Shown here: positions 1-6,324 of the stretch, in pieces
Position numbering within the stretch: the stretch's first letter is position 1
Layout: each line of letters opens with the position of its first letter
From: Williamwhitmania sp035530955
GTDB lineage: Bacteria; Bacteroidota; Bacteroidia; Bacteroidales; Williamwhitmaniaceae
NCBI GenBank assembly: GCA_035530955.1
Contig: DATKTT010000295.1
Location: forward strand, 1 to 14,188
Direction of reading: 5' to 3'
DNA length: 14,188 bases
The notes under the pieces: model-generated
Databases searched by the model: none
Told to the model about the DNA's origin: nothing
The model's input: the letters and a program-made list of their open reading frames with translations, nothing else
Made by a program: the position numbers and the translations under genes

Positions 1-27
1 GTAGTGCTGCCGTTACACCATAGGTCA
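1..27 (-). tRNA. tRNA-Gln, 5' part only (runs off the window)
   Basis: Read on the minus strand from position 27, the sequence folds as the 5' third of a tRNA: a 7-base acceptor strand TGACCTA, then TG at positions 8-9, a D stem GTGT/GCAC closing the D loop AACGGCA, then TAC entering the anticodon stem. A U at position 1 and the GCACTAC run after the D loop are typical of bacterial tRNA-Gln. The anticodon lies beyond the window edge, so the identity is inferred from the 5' half only. A consensus promoter lies about 20 bases upstream, which fits a stand-alone tRNA transcript. Confidence 0.72.
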
Positions 28-48
28 GTGCCGCATTTTATTGCGGTG

Positions 49-78
49 CAAATGTAATAATTTTCTTTTTTGTGCCAA
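49..78 (-). promoter_or_regulatory. Bacteroidota-type promoter for the partial tRNA
   Basis: On the minus strand TTG (76-78) is followed after 19 bases by TACATTTG (49-56), a perfect match to the TAnnTTTG -7 box of Bacteroidota. The predicted start near position 42 gives a leader of about 15 bases before the tRNA 5' end at 27. It lies just downstream of the large pspC stop codon, so the tRNA need not depend on the pspC operon. Confidence 0.65.
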
Positions 79-95
79 GCACCTCAGCTTAAAAT

Positions 96-1712
96 CTAGT
101 TTTTTGTGTCTGTATTTTGTAGCCCATCATCGGTCAAGCGAAAGTATCCGCCTGCCATATAGCCTGCTACATAGTTGAAGCTGTTGTTTGACTGTTGCAG
201 GAGCGAGTAGAGGTTGGAGTCGAAATGGATTACGGTACCTTCGGGAATGGTGAGGTTAATAATTGCCTTCTGGTTGCGCCATTTTTTGTCCTTACTAAAG
301 GTTAATACCGGATCAATGGTTAGCGTATCCCTGCTTAACGAAGATGAGACATCAATTGAACTCGCATTTTGTTTCGCCATTGTTGTAGTTATTCCTCTCG
401 AATAGAGATCGGTAGATACGCTAAGTGGTTGGTCCTTGCCATTTATGATATTAAGATTTGCAAGGGTCATGATATTTTTTCCGTCGGAGTAGATCTTAAC
501 GTTATCATCGTTGAAGTCCATCCTAGTGTTGCAGAATGTTGGGAGAGATGCCATATCGGGTGAAGCAATATAGAGCGTATCTGGCTTTGCATTTTCGAAC
601 TGTTGCGAAGTTTTAACCCACTCGCCATGCTTAAAGCTGTTGAGTTCCGATACCCCATACACCAATCCAACTGCCAGTGCTGCTACCCAAATAACTAGTG
701 CCGAAAGTCCAATGGCCCTGTCGTTTGCCTTAAACTTAAATGCAAGACGAAGGCCAAGGTATATTAGGCCAATGGTAGGAATTAGAATTAGCAGGACGCC
801 AGGAATGGTGATGCCCCAAAATCCAGATTGTCCAACAAATACGGAAGCTAGGTCACGAATGTAGAAGTGACAGTTCATAGTGCTGTCGGTGATGAAATCG
901 CTCGGGCCAAAAAACATGATAGCTAACATTGCGACAATAAGGGAAACTCCAACAATAATGAATGTTGCAGCGAATATCCCAAAAATTATTTTGAAAAACA
1001 CCTTGAGTATTTTGGCAAAAACGAGCAAAATTTCACCAAATACAGAACCTAAACGATTCATAAAGCTGCCACCTCCAGTTCTCCTTCTAAGACTTTCGGA
1101 CGCCTCCTTGAACTCCTCCTCAACTTTTGATTTCACTGAGTGAATATTGAATGCATCTCCGTGCATCTCCATCTTTTGACGATGGGTTTTTGCAACCGGA
1201 ACTATTGCCCATAGCACAATGTAGCTTAGCAAAGCAAAGCCGTTGCCAAAAAGAAGAAAATGATGATTAAATAGGGGAATCAAAAAGAGTAGAATAAACA
1301 CAACCCTGAACAGAATAGGATCTGAGTTGAAGTAAACCCCCAGTCCAGAGCAAACCCCACCGAAAACGCTGTTCTCTTTATCTCTAAAAAGCCGCTTGGG
1401 GTAGCGCCTAAACCCTTCAGAAGGTTCTTGTTCTGCACTATCACCGTCGATTGACTCTATCTGTTCCGGTGTTCCAATCTGGGCTATTACCTTTTTTGCC
1501 ATTGTCGCCGTTATGGTAACATCTTTGCTCTCCTGCATCTCGACAAGCAGTTCCGCTACTCTGGCTTCAACGTCATCTCCTATTTCTTCGGCTCCCGGCT
1601 TTCCGGCAAATTCTTTTCGAATGTCGGCAAAGTAGTTGCTCAGAATGGTGTAAGCCTCGTCGTCCAACTTAAAGGCCACACCGCCTATGTTTGAATGAAT
1701 TACCTTTTCCAT
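96..1712 (-). CDS. Large PspC-domain membrane protein with C-terminal Toastrack-like beta domain
   Basis: 538 residues. Residues 1-85 form a soluble module (NIGG near the start, EIGDDVEARVAEL at about 43-55) shared with the smaller PspC protein upstream. The PspC domain spans about 105-178, with FGGVCSGLG at 117-125 and hydrophobic stretches at about 135-147 and 158-173. Three further hydrophobic regions follow (about 236-268, 300-325, 332-354). The C-terminal ~185 residues are soluble and beta-rich. A segment near 480-500 (INLTIPEGTVIHF) resembles the Toastrack (DUF4097-type) folds often attached to PspC in phage-shock-like systems; that match is by eye. It is probably an inner-membrane envelope-stress component. 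It is last in a three-gene operon, starting 6 bases after the padR stop. No PspA is in the window. The PspC assignment is firm; the role is inferred from the family. Confidence 0.9.
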   Translation of the reverse strand: MEKVIHSNIGGVAFKLDDEAYTILSNYFADIRKEFAGKPGAEEIGDDVEARVAELLVEMQESKDVTITATMAKKVIAQIGTPEQIESIDGDSAEQEPSEGFRRYPKRLFRDKENSVFGGVCSGLGVYFNSDPILFRVVFILLFLIPLFNHHFLLFGNGFALLSYIVLWAIVPVAKTHRQKMEMHGDAFNIHSVKSKVEEEFKEASESLRRRTGGGSFMNRLGSVFGEILLVFAKILKVFFKIIFGIFAATFIIVGVSLIVAMLAIMFFGPSDFITDSTMNCHFYIRDLASVFVGQSGFWGITIPGVLLILIPTIGLIYLGLRLAFKFKANDRAIGLSALVIWVAALAVGLVYGVSELNSFKHGEWVKTSQQFENAKPDTLYIASPDMASLPTFCNTRMDFNDDNVKIYSDGKNIMTLANLNIINGKDQPLSVSTDLYSRGITTTMAKQNASSIDVSSSLSRDTLTIDPVLTFSKDKKWRNQKAIINLTIPEGTVIHFDSNLYSLLQQSNNSFNYVAGYMAGGYFRLTDDGLQNTDTKN

Positions 1713-1718
1713 GGTTTG

Positions 1719-2048
1719 CTACTTGTTTTCTCTGATTTTTTTGACAGTTTCGACCAACTTACTCCAGGCGGAATCTAGGTCCGCTAGAAAATCTTTTCCC
1801 TTATCAGTAAGAGAGTAGTATTTGCGAGGTGGCCCTTGTGTGCTCTCTTCCCATCGATAGTTGAGTAGCCCTTGGTTTTTCTGACGAGTCAAGAGCGGGT
1901 AAAGCGTTCCTTCTACTACTATCATTTCGGCCTCCTTAAGCTGCTGTATAATGGAGGTTGCATAGGCATCCTGTTTGGAAAGAATGGAAAGAATGCAATA
2001 CTCCAAAACACCTTTACGCATTTGGGCCTTAACATTTTCTGCGTTCAT
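1719..2048 (-). CDS. PadR-family transcriptional repressor
   Basis: 109 residues, the usual size of the short PadR subfamily: a winged helix-turn-helix plus one C-terminal dimerisation helix. Visible hallmarks are the N-terminal RKGVLEYCILSIL helix, VVEGTLYPLLTR (recognition helix, about 43-54), and the wing GPPRKYYSLTDKG (about 72-84), followed by a Trp-containing helix. PadR proteins generally repress their own operon and are released by ligands or stress signals. Here the gene sits between two PspC genes, 12 bases after the first and 6 before the second, so co-transcription is very likely. A small palindrome at 2663-2671, near the predicted start site, is a candidate operator. The ligand cannot be predicted. 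PadR genes next to PspC-type membrane proteins are a recurring arrangement. Confidence 0.93.
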   Translation of the reverse strand: MNAENVKAQMRKGVLEYCILSILSKQDAYATSIIQQLKEAEMIVVEGTLYPLLTRQKNQGLLNYRWEESTQGPPRKYYSLTDKGKDFLADLDSAWSKLVETVKKIRENK

Positions 2049-2060
2049 GGCTCTATTTTT

Positions 2061-2642
2061 TTATTGCTTTTTTGAAAAAATCTCATTGAACTCATTGGCT
2101 ACTGCCCTTCTAATGTTTTCAACCGTTATGGGTTCTCCCCTCATTTCCAACTTTTGGGCAGGGGTAACCGCCTTGGGAATTGCAATCCAAAGTAAGAGGT
2201 AGAGAATCACGCCGGAGAAAAAGGTGAAAAAGGCAAGTATAAAAACTAGCCTGAAGATAATTGGATCAACTCTCCAGTAAAGCCCCATACCGGAGCAAAC
2301 GCCACCTAGAAATCGATTATCGGGATCCCGGTACATCCGGCGATAGGGTTTGCCAGTGTGGGTTCTAGATCCCTCATCGAATGAGCCTGCTTGGTCGGGC
2401 TTCCCCATAATGGTTATTACCTCTTCGACCATCGATAGGGTAACCACCTGTCCAGGAATTTTTACTCGCTCCAAAAACAGCTCGGCAATACGTGCTTCCA
2501 TGTCATCTAAAATTTCCCGTTTTCCCGAATCTCCAGAAAGGTTTATTTCCCAGGATTCAAGATAGGTACTAAGCACGTGGTAGGCATCCTCGTCAACTAC
2601 AAACGACTGCCCTCCAATGTTAACGTTGATTGTGCTTTTCAT
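2061..2642 (-). CDS. Small PspC-domain membrane protein
   Basis: 193 residues and first gene of the pspC-padR-pspC operon. Residues 1-85 are the same soluble module as in the large paralogue (NIGG at 8-11, DDMEARIAEL near 46-55, IMGKPDQ near 78-84). The PspC domain follows (about 98-160): MYRDPDNRFLGGVCSGMG, then DPIIFRLVFIL and a second hydrophobic stretch ending in LLLWIAIP, so one helical hairpin or two short membrane segments. A short charged cytoplasmic tail (EMRGEPITVENI) ends the protein. PspC proteins act at the inner membrane in phage-shock-like envelope stress responses, often by binding PspA or a regulator. It has no C-terminal beta domain, unlike its paralogue. The start is ATG at 2642, about 34 bases from the predicted transcription start. 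Confidence 0.92.
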   Translation of the reverse strand: MKSTINVNIGGQSFVVDEDAYHVLSTYLESWEINLSGDSGKREILDDMEARIAELFLERVKIPGQVVTLSMVEEVITIMGKPDQAGSFDEGSRTHTGKPYRRMYRDPDNRFLGGVCSGMGLYWRVDPIIFRLVFILAFFTFFSGVILYLLLWIAIPKAVTPAQKLEMRGEPITVENIRRAVANEFNEIFSKKQ

Positions 2643-2662
2643 TGTTTTATAATATTATGTTA

Positions 2663-2671
2663 TACACTGTA
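2663..2671. promoter_or_regulatory. Candidate PadR operator (TACA-C-TGTA palindrome)
   Basis: TACACTGTA is a perfect 4+1+4 inverted repeat placed at about +4 to +12 of the predicted pspC-padR-pspC transcript. A dimeric winged-helix repressor bound there would block transcription, and PadR autoregulation is common. The repeat is short and could be chance in AT-rich DNA, so this is an inference from position and symmetry. Confidence 0.3.
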
Positions 2672-2681
2672 AGATGTTATG

Positions 2682-2713
2682 CAAATATACGTTCAAAAAT
2701 AAATACTATGCAA
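2682..2713 (-). promoter_or_regulatory. Promoter of the pspC-padR-pspC operon
   Basis: On the minus strand TATATTTG (2682-2689) matches the Bacteroidota -7 consensus TAnnTTTG exactly. TTG at 2711-2713 lies 21 bases upstream, an acceptable -33 element. The predicted start near 2675 leaves a leader of roughly 34 bases to the ATG at 2642. Confidence 0.65.
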
Positions 2714-2802
2714 TACATGGTAGTGTTATTTTGAAATTATTTTGACGAACGAAGTCGATTCGGTGTGATATGTTTTTTTATATTGCCCGAAAACAAAAGG
2801 AT

Positions 2803-3612
2803 ATGAAGGTAAGCGGTGGTTTAGCTAAAATGGAAGTATCCATTGAGCACAGCGGTTCAGTTGCTAGCTACAGTTTGGTCCTTGGCGGCAAAAGGGTGGA
2901 GATGAATGCGCTAATAGGCCAACATATTCGAATTTCTTGGTCAGGAACCATCCGGTGCCTAAGTTGTGGCGGTCTTACAAAAAAAAGTTATGGACAGGGC
3001 TACTGCTATCCTTGCTTTATTTCGATTCCAGAAACTGAGCCATGTATTTTGAGGCCGGAACTTTGTAGAGCACACGAAGGCGTGGCGCGTAGCATGGAGT
3101 GGGCAACCTCGCATTGCCTACAGCCACATTATGTATATCTTGCACTTTCGGGGGGTTTAAAAGTTGGGGTCACTCGCAAGACTCAGGTACCAACTCGCTG
3201 GATTGATCAAGGAGCTTCGAGTGCCATTTGTATTGCCGAGCTGCCAAATAGGTACCTTGCTGGAACGCTGGAGGTTGCCTTAAAAGCCAATTTTTTGGAC
3301 AAGACAGACTGGCGGAAAATGTTGCGTGGCGTTGTTCCTGAGGGGATTGACTTGATGGAGCAGCGAGAGCAAGCTCGACTGCTCTTTCCTGATGACCATG
3401 CTCCTTTTTTCCTTCCAAATAACAAAGAGTTTGAAATTCGTTATCCGGTGGAGGAGTATCCTGCATCGATCGTTTCGTCCAGCCTAGATAAAGATAAAAC
3501 GGTGGAAGGTATTTTGACCGGAATTAGGGGACAGTACCTAATGCTTAATGGGCAAAAGGTGATTAACCTCAGAACATTTAGCGGATATGAAGTCGTTTTT
3601 GAAACGGAATAA
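2803..3612 (+). CDS. DUF2797 family protein (zinc-ribbon-like, GIY-YIG-like segment)
   Basis: 269 residues from the ATG at 2803, chosen because family members typically begin M-K-x-x-G-x-L-x-K-M, as here (MKVSGGLAKM). An in-frame ATG at 2770 would add 11 unrelated residues. Cysteines at 52, 55, 68 and 71 (CLSC...CYPC, around KSYGQGYCYPC) form a likely zinc ribbon. C81, C88, H91 and C105 add more potential ligands. Residues 110-135 (YVYLA, GLKVGVTR, then TRWIDQG) follow the GIY-YIG nuclease pattern of two short strands then an Arg-bearing helix, and E157 in TLEVALK could be the matching acidic residue. The family has no established function that I know of, so nucleic-acid binding or cleavage is inference. 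The gene stands alone, divergent from the pspC operon and convergent with the sensor gene. Confidence 0.88.
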   Translation: MKVSGGLAKMEVSIEHSGSVASYSLVLGGKRVEMNALIGQHIRISWSGTIRCLSCGGLTKKSYGQGYCYPCFISIPETEPCILRPELCRAHEGVARSMEWATSHCLQPHYVYLALSGGLKVGVTRKTQVPTRWIDQGASSAICIAELPNRYLAGTLEVALKANFLDKTDWRKMLRGVVPEGIDLMEQREQARLLFPDDHAPFFLPNNKEFEIRYPVEEYPASIVSSSLDKDKTVEGILTGIRGQYLMLNGQKVINLRTFSGYEVVFETE

Positions 3613-3615
3613 AAA

Positions 3616-3645
3616 AAGGCCGCAGAAATGCGGCCTTAATTATTT
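3616..3645. terminator. Bidirectional rho-independent terminator
   Basis: Stem AAGGCCGCA (3616-3624), loop GAAA, stem TGCGGCCTT (3629-3637). T-rich DNA follows on the plus strand, and on the minus strand the hairpin is followed by a run of seven T (complement of 3611-3617). It lies between two convergent stop codons and can serve both the DUF2797 gene and the sensor gene. Confidence 0.9.
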
Positions 3646-5952
3646 TTACCTTGATGAATGAATATCGGTAACGTCTGTTGATATCTTCAGTATTTTAGAA
3701 ACTTCCCCGTGTTCGTTTACAATTGGAGTGTAGGTTTCTAAGAGCACAATGCTTTTACCGTGCATTTTAAGGTGGGTTGTGTGCTTTTTTATTTTGCCTC
3801 TCAGCAACTCGTTCCAGAACTCTTCATAGCTTTGGTCGACGAAAGAGGCCATATCGATACCGTCAGCGTGGTGCGTTCCAATAACTTCCTCTCTTGATGA
3901 TCCAAGCAAGTTGGCAAATGCATCGTTAACATTAATAACATTGCCGTGCAGGTCATACTCTGCCACGTAGCTGGAGGCATTTAACGCATCAACAAGGCCT
4001 TCCATTTCGGCACCTTTTCGTGCTGACTCCTCCTGTGTGGCTTGCAACTCTTCCATGTTTTGGCGCATCTCCTCCTCCTGTGCAGCCATAATTTCGGCTT
4101 GCTGCTGCGATTGCTCCAACAGTTTCTTCGTTTTTTCGTTGATGCGTACTGTTTGAATGGTGGAGCCGATGTTTTGGGCAATCTTTTCTACAAATTCAAT
4201 TTCGTGCTTTTGCAGCTTGTAGAATGAGGCAATCTCAATTACGCCAAGAATGGTATCTTCAACTTTCAGCGGCACGAGAAGAAGAACGTTCGGATTTGCA
4301 TCACCAAGTCCACTCGTAACCTCAATATAGTCTTGAGGTATTTCGGTTAGGTAGATGGTGGCTTTTTCGGCAGCACAGGCACCAACCAGCCCTTCAGCCT
4401 CCTCATACGATTTGGTAAGATATTTTTTGCGGTCAAAGGCGAAAGCCGCTACAAGATCGTAATGAATATTTTGGCTATTGTCGTCATTTTTAATAAAGAC
4501 ACCACCCTGAATGGCATTGAGGTAACGAACAAGGTGCTTCAAAATATTGTCGGCAAGCACCTCCATGGTCTCATTGCTTTGGCGGAGAATCTCAGTAAAT
4601 GAGGCAAGCCCCTTATTTGCCCACTGAACTTTCGCTTCCTCTGATTTTCTTTCCTCTTCATCCTTCTCTGCCTTGAGGAGGCTATCGCGCATGTTCAGCA
4701 GGGCTTTGCCCAAGATATCATCGTTGCTAAGCAGGTTCAGGTCTACATTTAGGTTTCCCTGTCCAATTTCAAGGGCAAAGTCGGCCTTATCCACCAAGCC
4801 GTCGATGGATATGTTAAGCGCCTTTGTCATATCATCAATCTCATCACCCGTCTTAAAGTTTTGCCGCATGGTTCTATCGACTTTACCGGTTGATATAAGA
4901 CTTAAGCTTTTAGTTACCTTGCCAATTGGGGAGGTGATGCTGTTGGAAAGGAAGGATATTACCAAAACCAAAAGAAGCAATCCTATGATTCCTGTAATGA
5001 TAGAGATATTGTATGCATGGTTGGCTTGGCTTAGCATTGCCTTCATGGGAACGGCAATGGCAAGGGCCCAGGGAGTTCCTGTTTGGCCAACAGTTATAGG
5101 TGAAACCGAATAGTAATACTCCTCGCCATTCTCATTATTTACTGTTAAGCTGAAGTTTTCTCCTTTCTGTATCTTATCCAGTAATTTGTATTTATCGTTC
5201 AGTTTTTTGCTGAAAGCAAAATCGTTTATGTTTTTTCCAATATAGGAAGTGTCGGGAAAAGCAATATACACACCCTTGGCAGAAATCATAAACGCATAGC
5301 TATTTTCGAATGGCTTAATCTGGTTTACGTATTCCTGAAATCTTGTAAGCAGAAGGTCAATACCGATGAGCCCAATATATTTTCCCTTCTCGAACATGGG
5401 GGAAACAAGGGTGGTCATTAGACCGCCTTTTTGAATTGCGGAGACATACGGCTCAGCAATATTTTCTACTCCTGCCGCCTTCATGGCAGCATAATGAGGT
5501 GGGTCACCAGTAAGGCTGCGTATTTCCGCCTTTGTTTTTATTTCGCCGTCCTCTCGCCAGCAGAGAAAGAATTCTCTTCCATAGGGCTTAGTCCATGTGG
5601 GATCTAAGTTGCTCAACTCCCAGCTGTCCCAAATAGCGTCAATTTGCGGATTTTTTTCAAGTACTCGAAGATACATTTGGGAGAAAAGGCTTTTCCTTTC
5701 AGCGCTTGTGAGCTGGTGATACTCCAAAAATGCTTGCGAAAAAGTTCGAACAATGGACATCTCTGCATTGAGTTTGCCCTCTATGTTCAACGCTGATTCC
5801 TCGGCTCGGGCATCGGTAAGAGCTGTTGCACTTGAGGTCGCCATTCGACGAGCCGAAAAGCTTATATATCCAATAGTTACAATAAAGATTGCGATTACTG
5901 TTGACAGGATAAAGAGTTGTATCTTCTGTCGAATTTTAAGTTTGAAAACCAT
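3646..5952 (-). CDS. Membrane sensor: dCache - HAMP - GAF - PAS, no output domain
   Basis: 768 residues. A short cytoplasmic tail and membrane helix (about 11-33) lead to a periplasmic double-Cache region (about 34-305; GREFFLCWRE near 125-133, then MISAKGVYIAFPDTSYIGK and the closing PWALAIAVP), then a second membrane helix (about 315-338). Next come a HAMP domain starting at SITSPIGKVT (about 338-390), a helical linker, a GAF domain (about 455-605), a Glu/Gln-rich coiled coil (about 605-650) and a C-terminal PAS domain (about 655-766) ending KISTDVTDI. No histidine-kinase H box or ATPase, GGDEF, EAL, or methyl-accepting signalling hairpin is visible, and the protein stops right after PAS. 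It probably senses a periplasmic small molecule and a cytoplasmic cue and signals through a partner. It is monocistronic, with a shared terminator at its 3' end. Confidence 0.88.
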   Translation of the reverse strand: MVFKLKIRQKIQLFILSTVIAIFIVTIGYISFSARRMATSSATALTDARAEESALNIEGKLNAEMSIVRTFSQAFLEYHQLTSAERKSLFSQMYLRVLEKNPQIDAIWDSWELSNLDPTWTKPYGREFFLCWREDGEIKTKAEIRSLTGDPPHYAAMKAAGVENIAEPYVSAIQKGGLMTTLVSPMFEKGKYIGLIGIDLLLTRFQEYVNQIKPFENSYAFMISAKGVYIAFPDTSYIGKNINDFAFSKKLNDKYKLLDKIQKGENFSLTVNNENGEEYYYSVSPITVGQTGTPWALAIAVPMKAMLSQANHAYNISIITGIIGLLLLVLVISFLSNSITSPIGKVTKSLSLISTGKVDRTMRQNFKTGDEIDDMTKALNISIDGLVDKADFALEIGQGNLNVDLNLLSNDDILGKALLNMRDSLLKAEKDEEERKSEEAKVQWANKGLASFTEILRQSNETMEVLADNILKHLVRYLNAIQGGVFIKNDDNSQNIHYDLVAAFAFDRKKYLTKSYEEAEGLVGACAAEKATIYLTEIPQDYIEVTSGLGDANPNVLLLVPLKVEDTILGVIEIASFYKLQKHEIEFVEKIAQNIGSTIQTVRINEKTKKLLEQSQQQAEIMAAQEEEMRQNMEELQATQEESARKGAEMEGLVDALNASSYVAEYDLHGNVINVNDAFANLLGSSREEVIGTHHADGIDMASFVDQSYEEFWNELLRGKIKKHTTHLKMHGKSIVLLETYTPIVNEHGEVSKILKISTDVTDIHSSR

Positions 5953-6324
5953 AAGCGTAAAGTTTGGCGAACTAGAAGGGTAAACTTACTACTATTTTTT
6001 AAAATGCCCAGCGAAATCATTTTTCAAAAACACCTCGCATTTGGCAACACTAATAAAATTTTTAATTCACTGCAATGGAATGTTGAAGTGCTTAATTTAA
6101 TATCTTATAATACAGGACGATGATCTACATTTTGATGCACAAGAAATTCTTAATTGCACACTTCCTTTGTCTCAACATCCAGTTGTTTTGCAATGTTTTT
6201 ATACCTTTATATGCATCAAATCTGTTTTTAGTGCGTTGTTCATAACGATGCCTTTGGCTTTGTAATTAAACTAACAGGACGAACTCCTGTCTAAAAAACT
6301 GATTTTTACCTGAAAATATTTGCT
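5953..6324. other. 372-base non-coding region between divergent sensor and efflux genes
   Basis: AT-rich intergenic DNA holding the 5' regions of both the sensor gene (minus) and the TolC gene (plus). I found no credible small gene and no RNA fold I recognise. No full TAnnTTTG box with a spaced -33 element is evident for either gene. A near match AATATTTG (6315-6322) sits too close to the TolC ATG to serve it. The word ACAGGACGA occurs at 6112-6120 and again at 6274-6282, the second copy inside an inverted repeat. Confidence 0.6.
6274..6290. promoter_or_regulatory. Inverted repeat upstream of the efflux operon, candidate operator
   Basis: ACAGGA, 5-base spacer CGAAC, TCCTGT: a perfect 6+5+6 inverted repeat 34 bases before the TolC start codon. 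Symmetry and location suit a binding site for a dimeric regulator such as a TetR- or MarR-type repressor of efflux genes, but no such regulator gene is adjacent. A weak RNA hairpin is the alternative. Confidence 0.35.

Noticed and set aside
28..49. Hairpin GTGCCGCA / TGCGGTGC with wobble pairs near the left edge
   Set aside because: It is not followed by a T run on the minus strand, where the pspC operon would need it, and it overlaps the tRNA leader and promoter. Treated as incidental rather than a terminator.
2741..2776. Possible plus-strand promoter for the DUF2797 gene (TTTG at 2741 and TATGTTTT at 2769)
   Set aside because: The spacing is 24 bases and the -7 box has a mismatch at its most conserved end; too weak to list.
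2770..2802. Upstream in-frame ATG extending the DUF2797 protein by 11 residues
   Set aside because: The extension (MFFYIARKQKD) is unlike the family, whose members start at the MKxxGxLxKM pattern; the ATG at 2803 is preferred.
3170..3466. Open frames antisense to, or out of frame with, larger genes (this one inside the DUF2797 gene, and similar ones throughout)
   Set aside because: They overlap well-identified proteins, have no recognisable domains and no independent promoter.
3646..5952. Calling the sensor a histidine kinase or chemotaxis receptor
   Set aside because: There is no H box, N/G boxes or methyl-accepting hairpin signature. The Glu/Gln-rich coiled coil before PAS only superficially resembles one.
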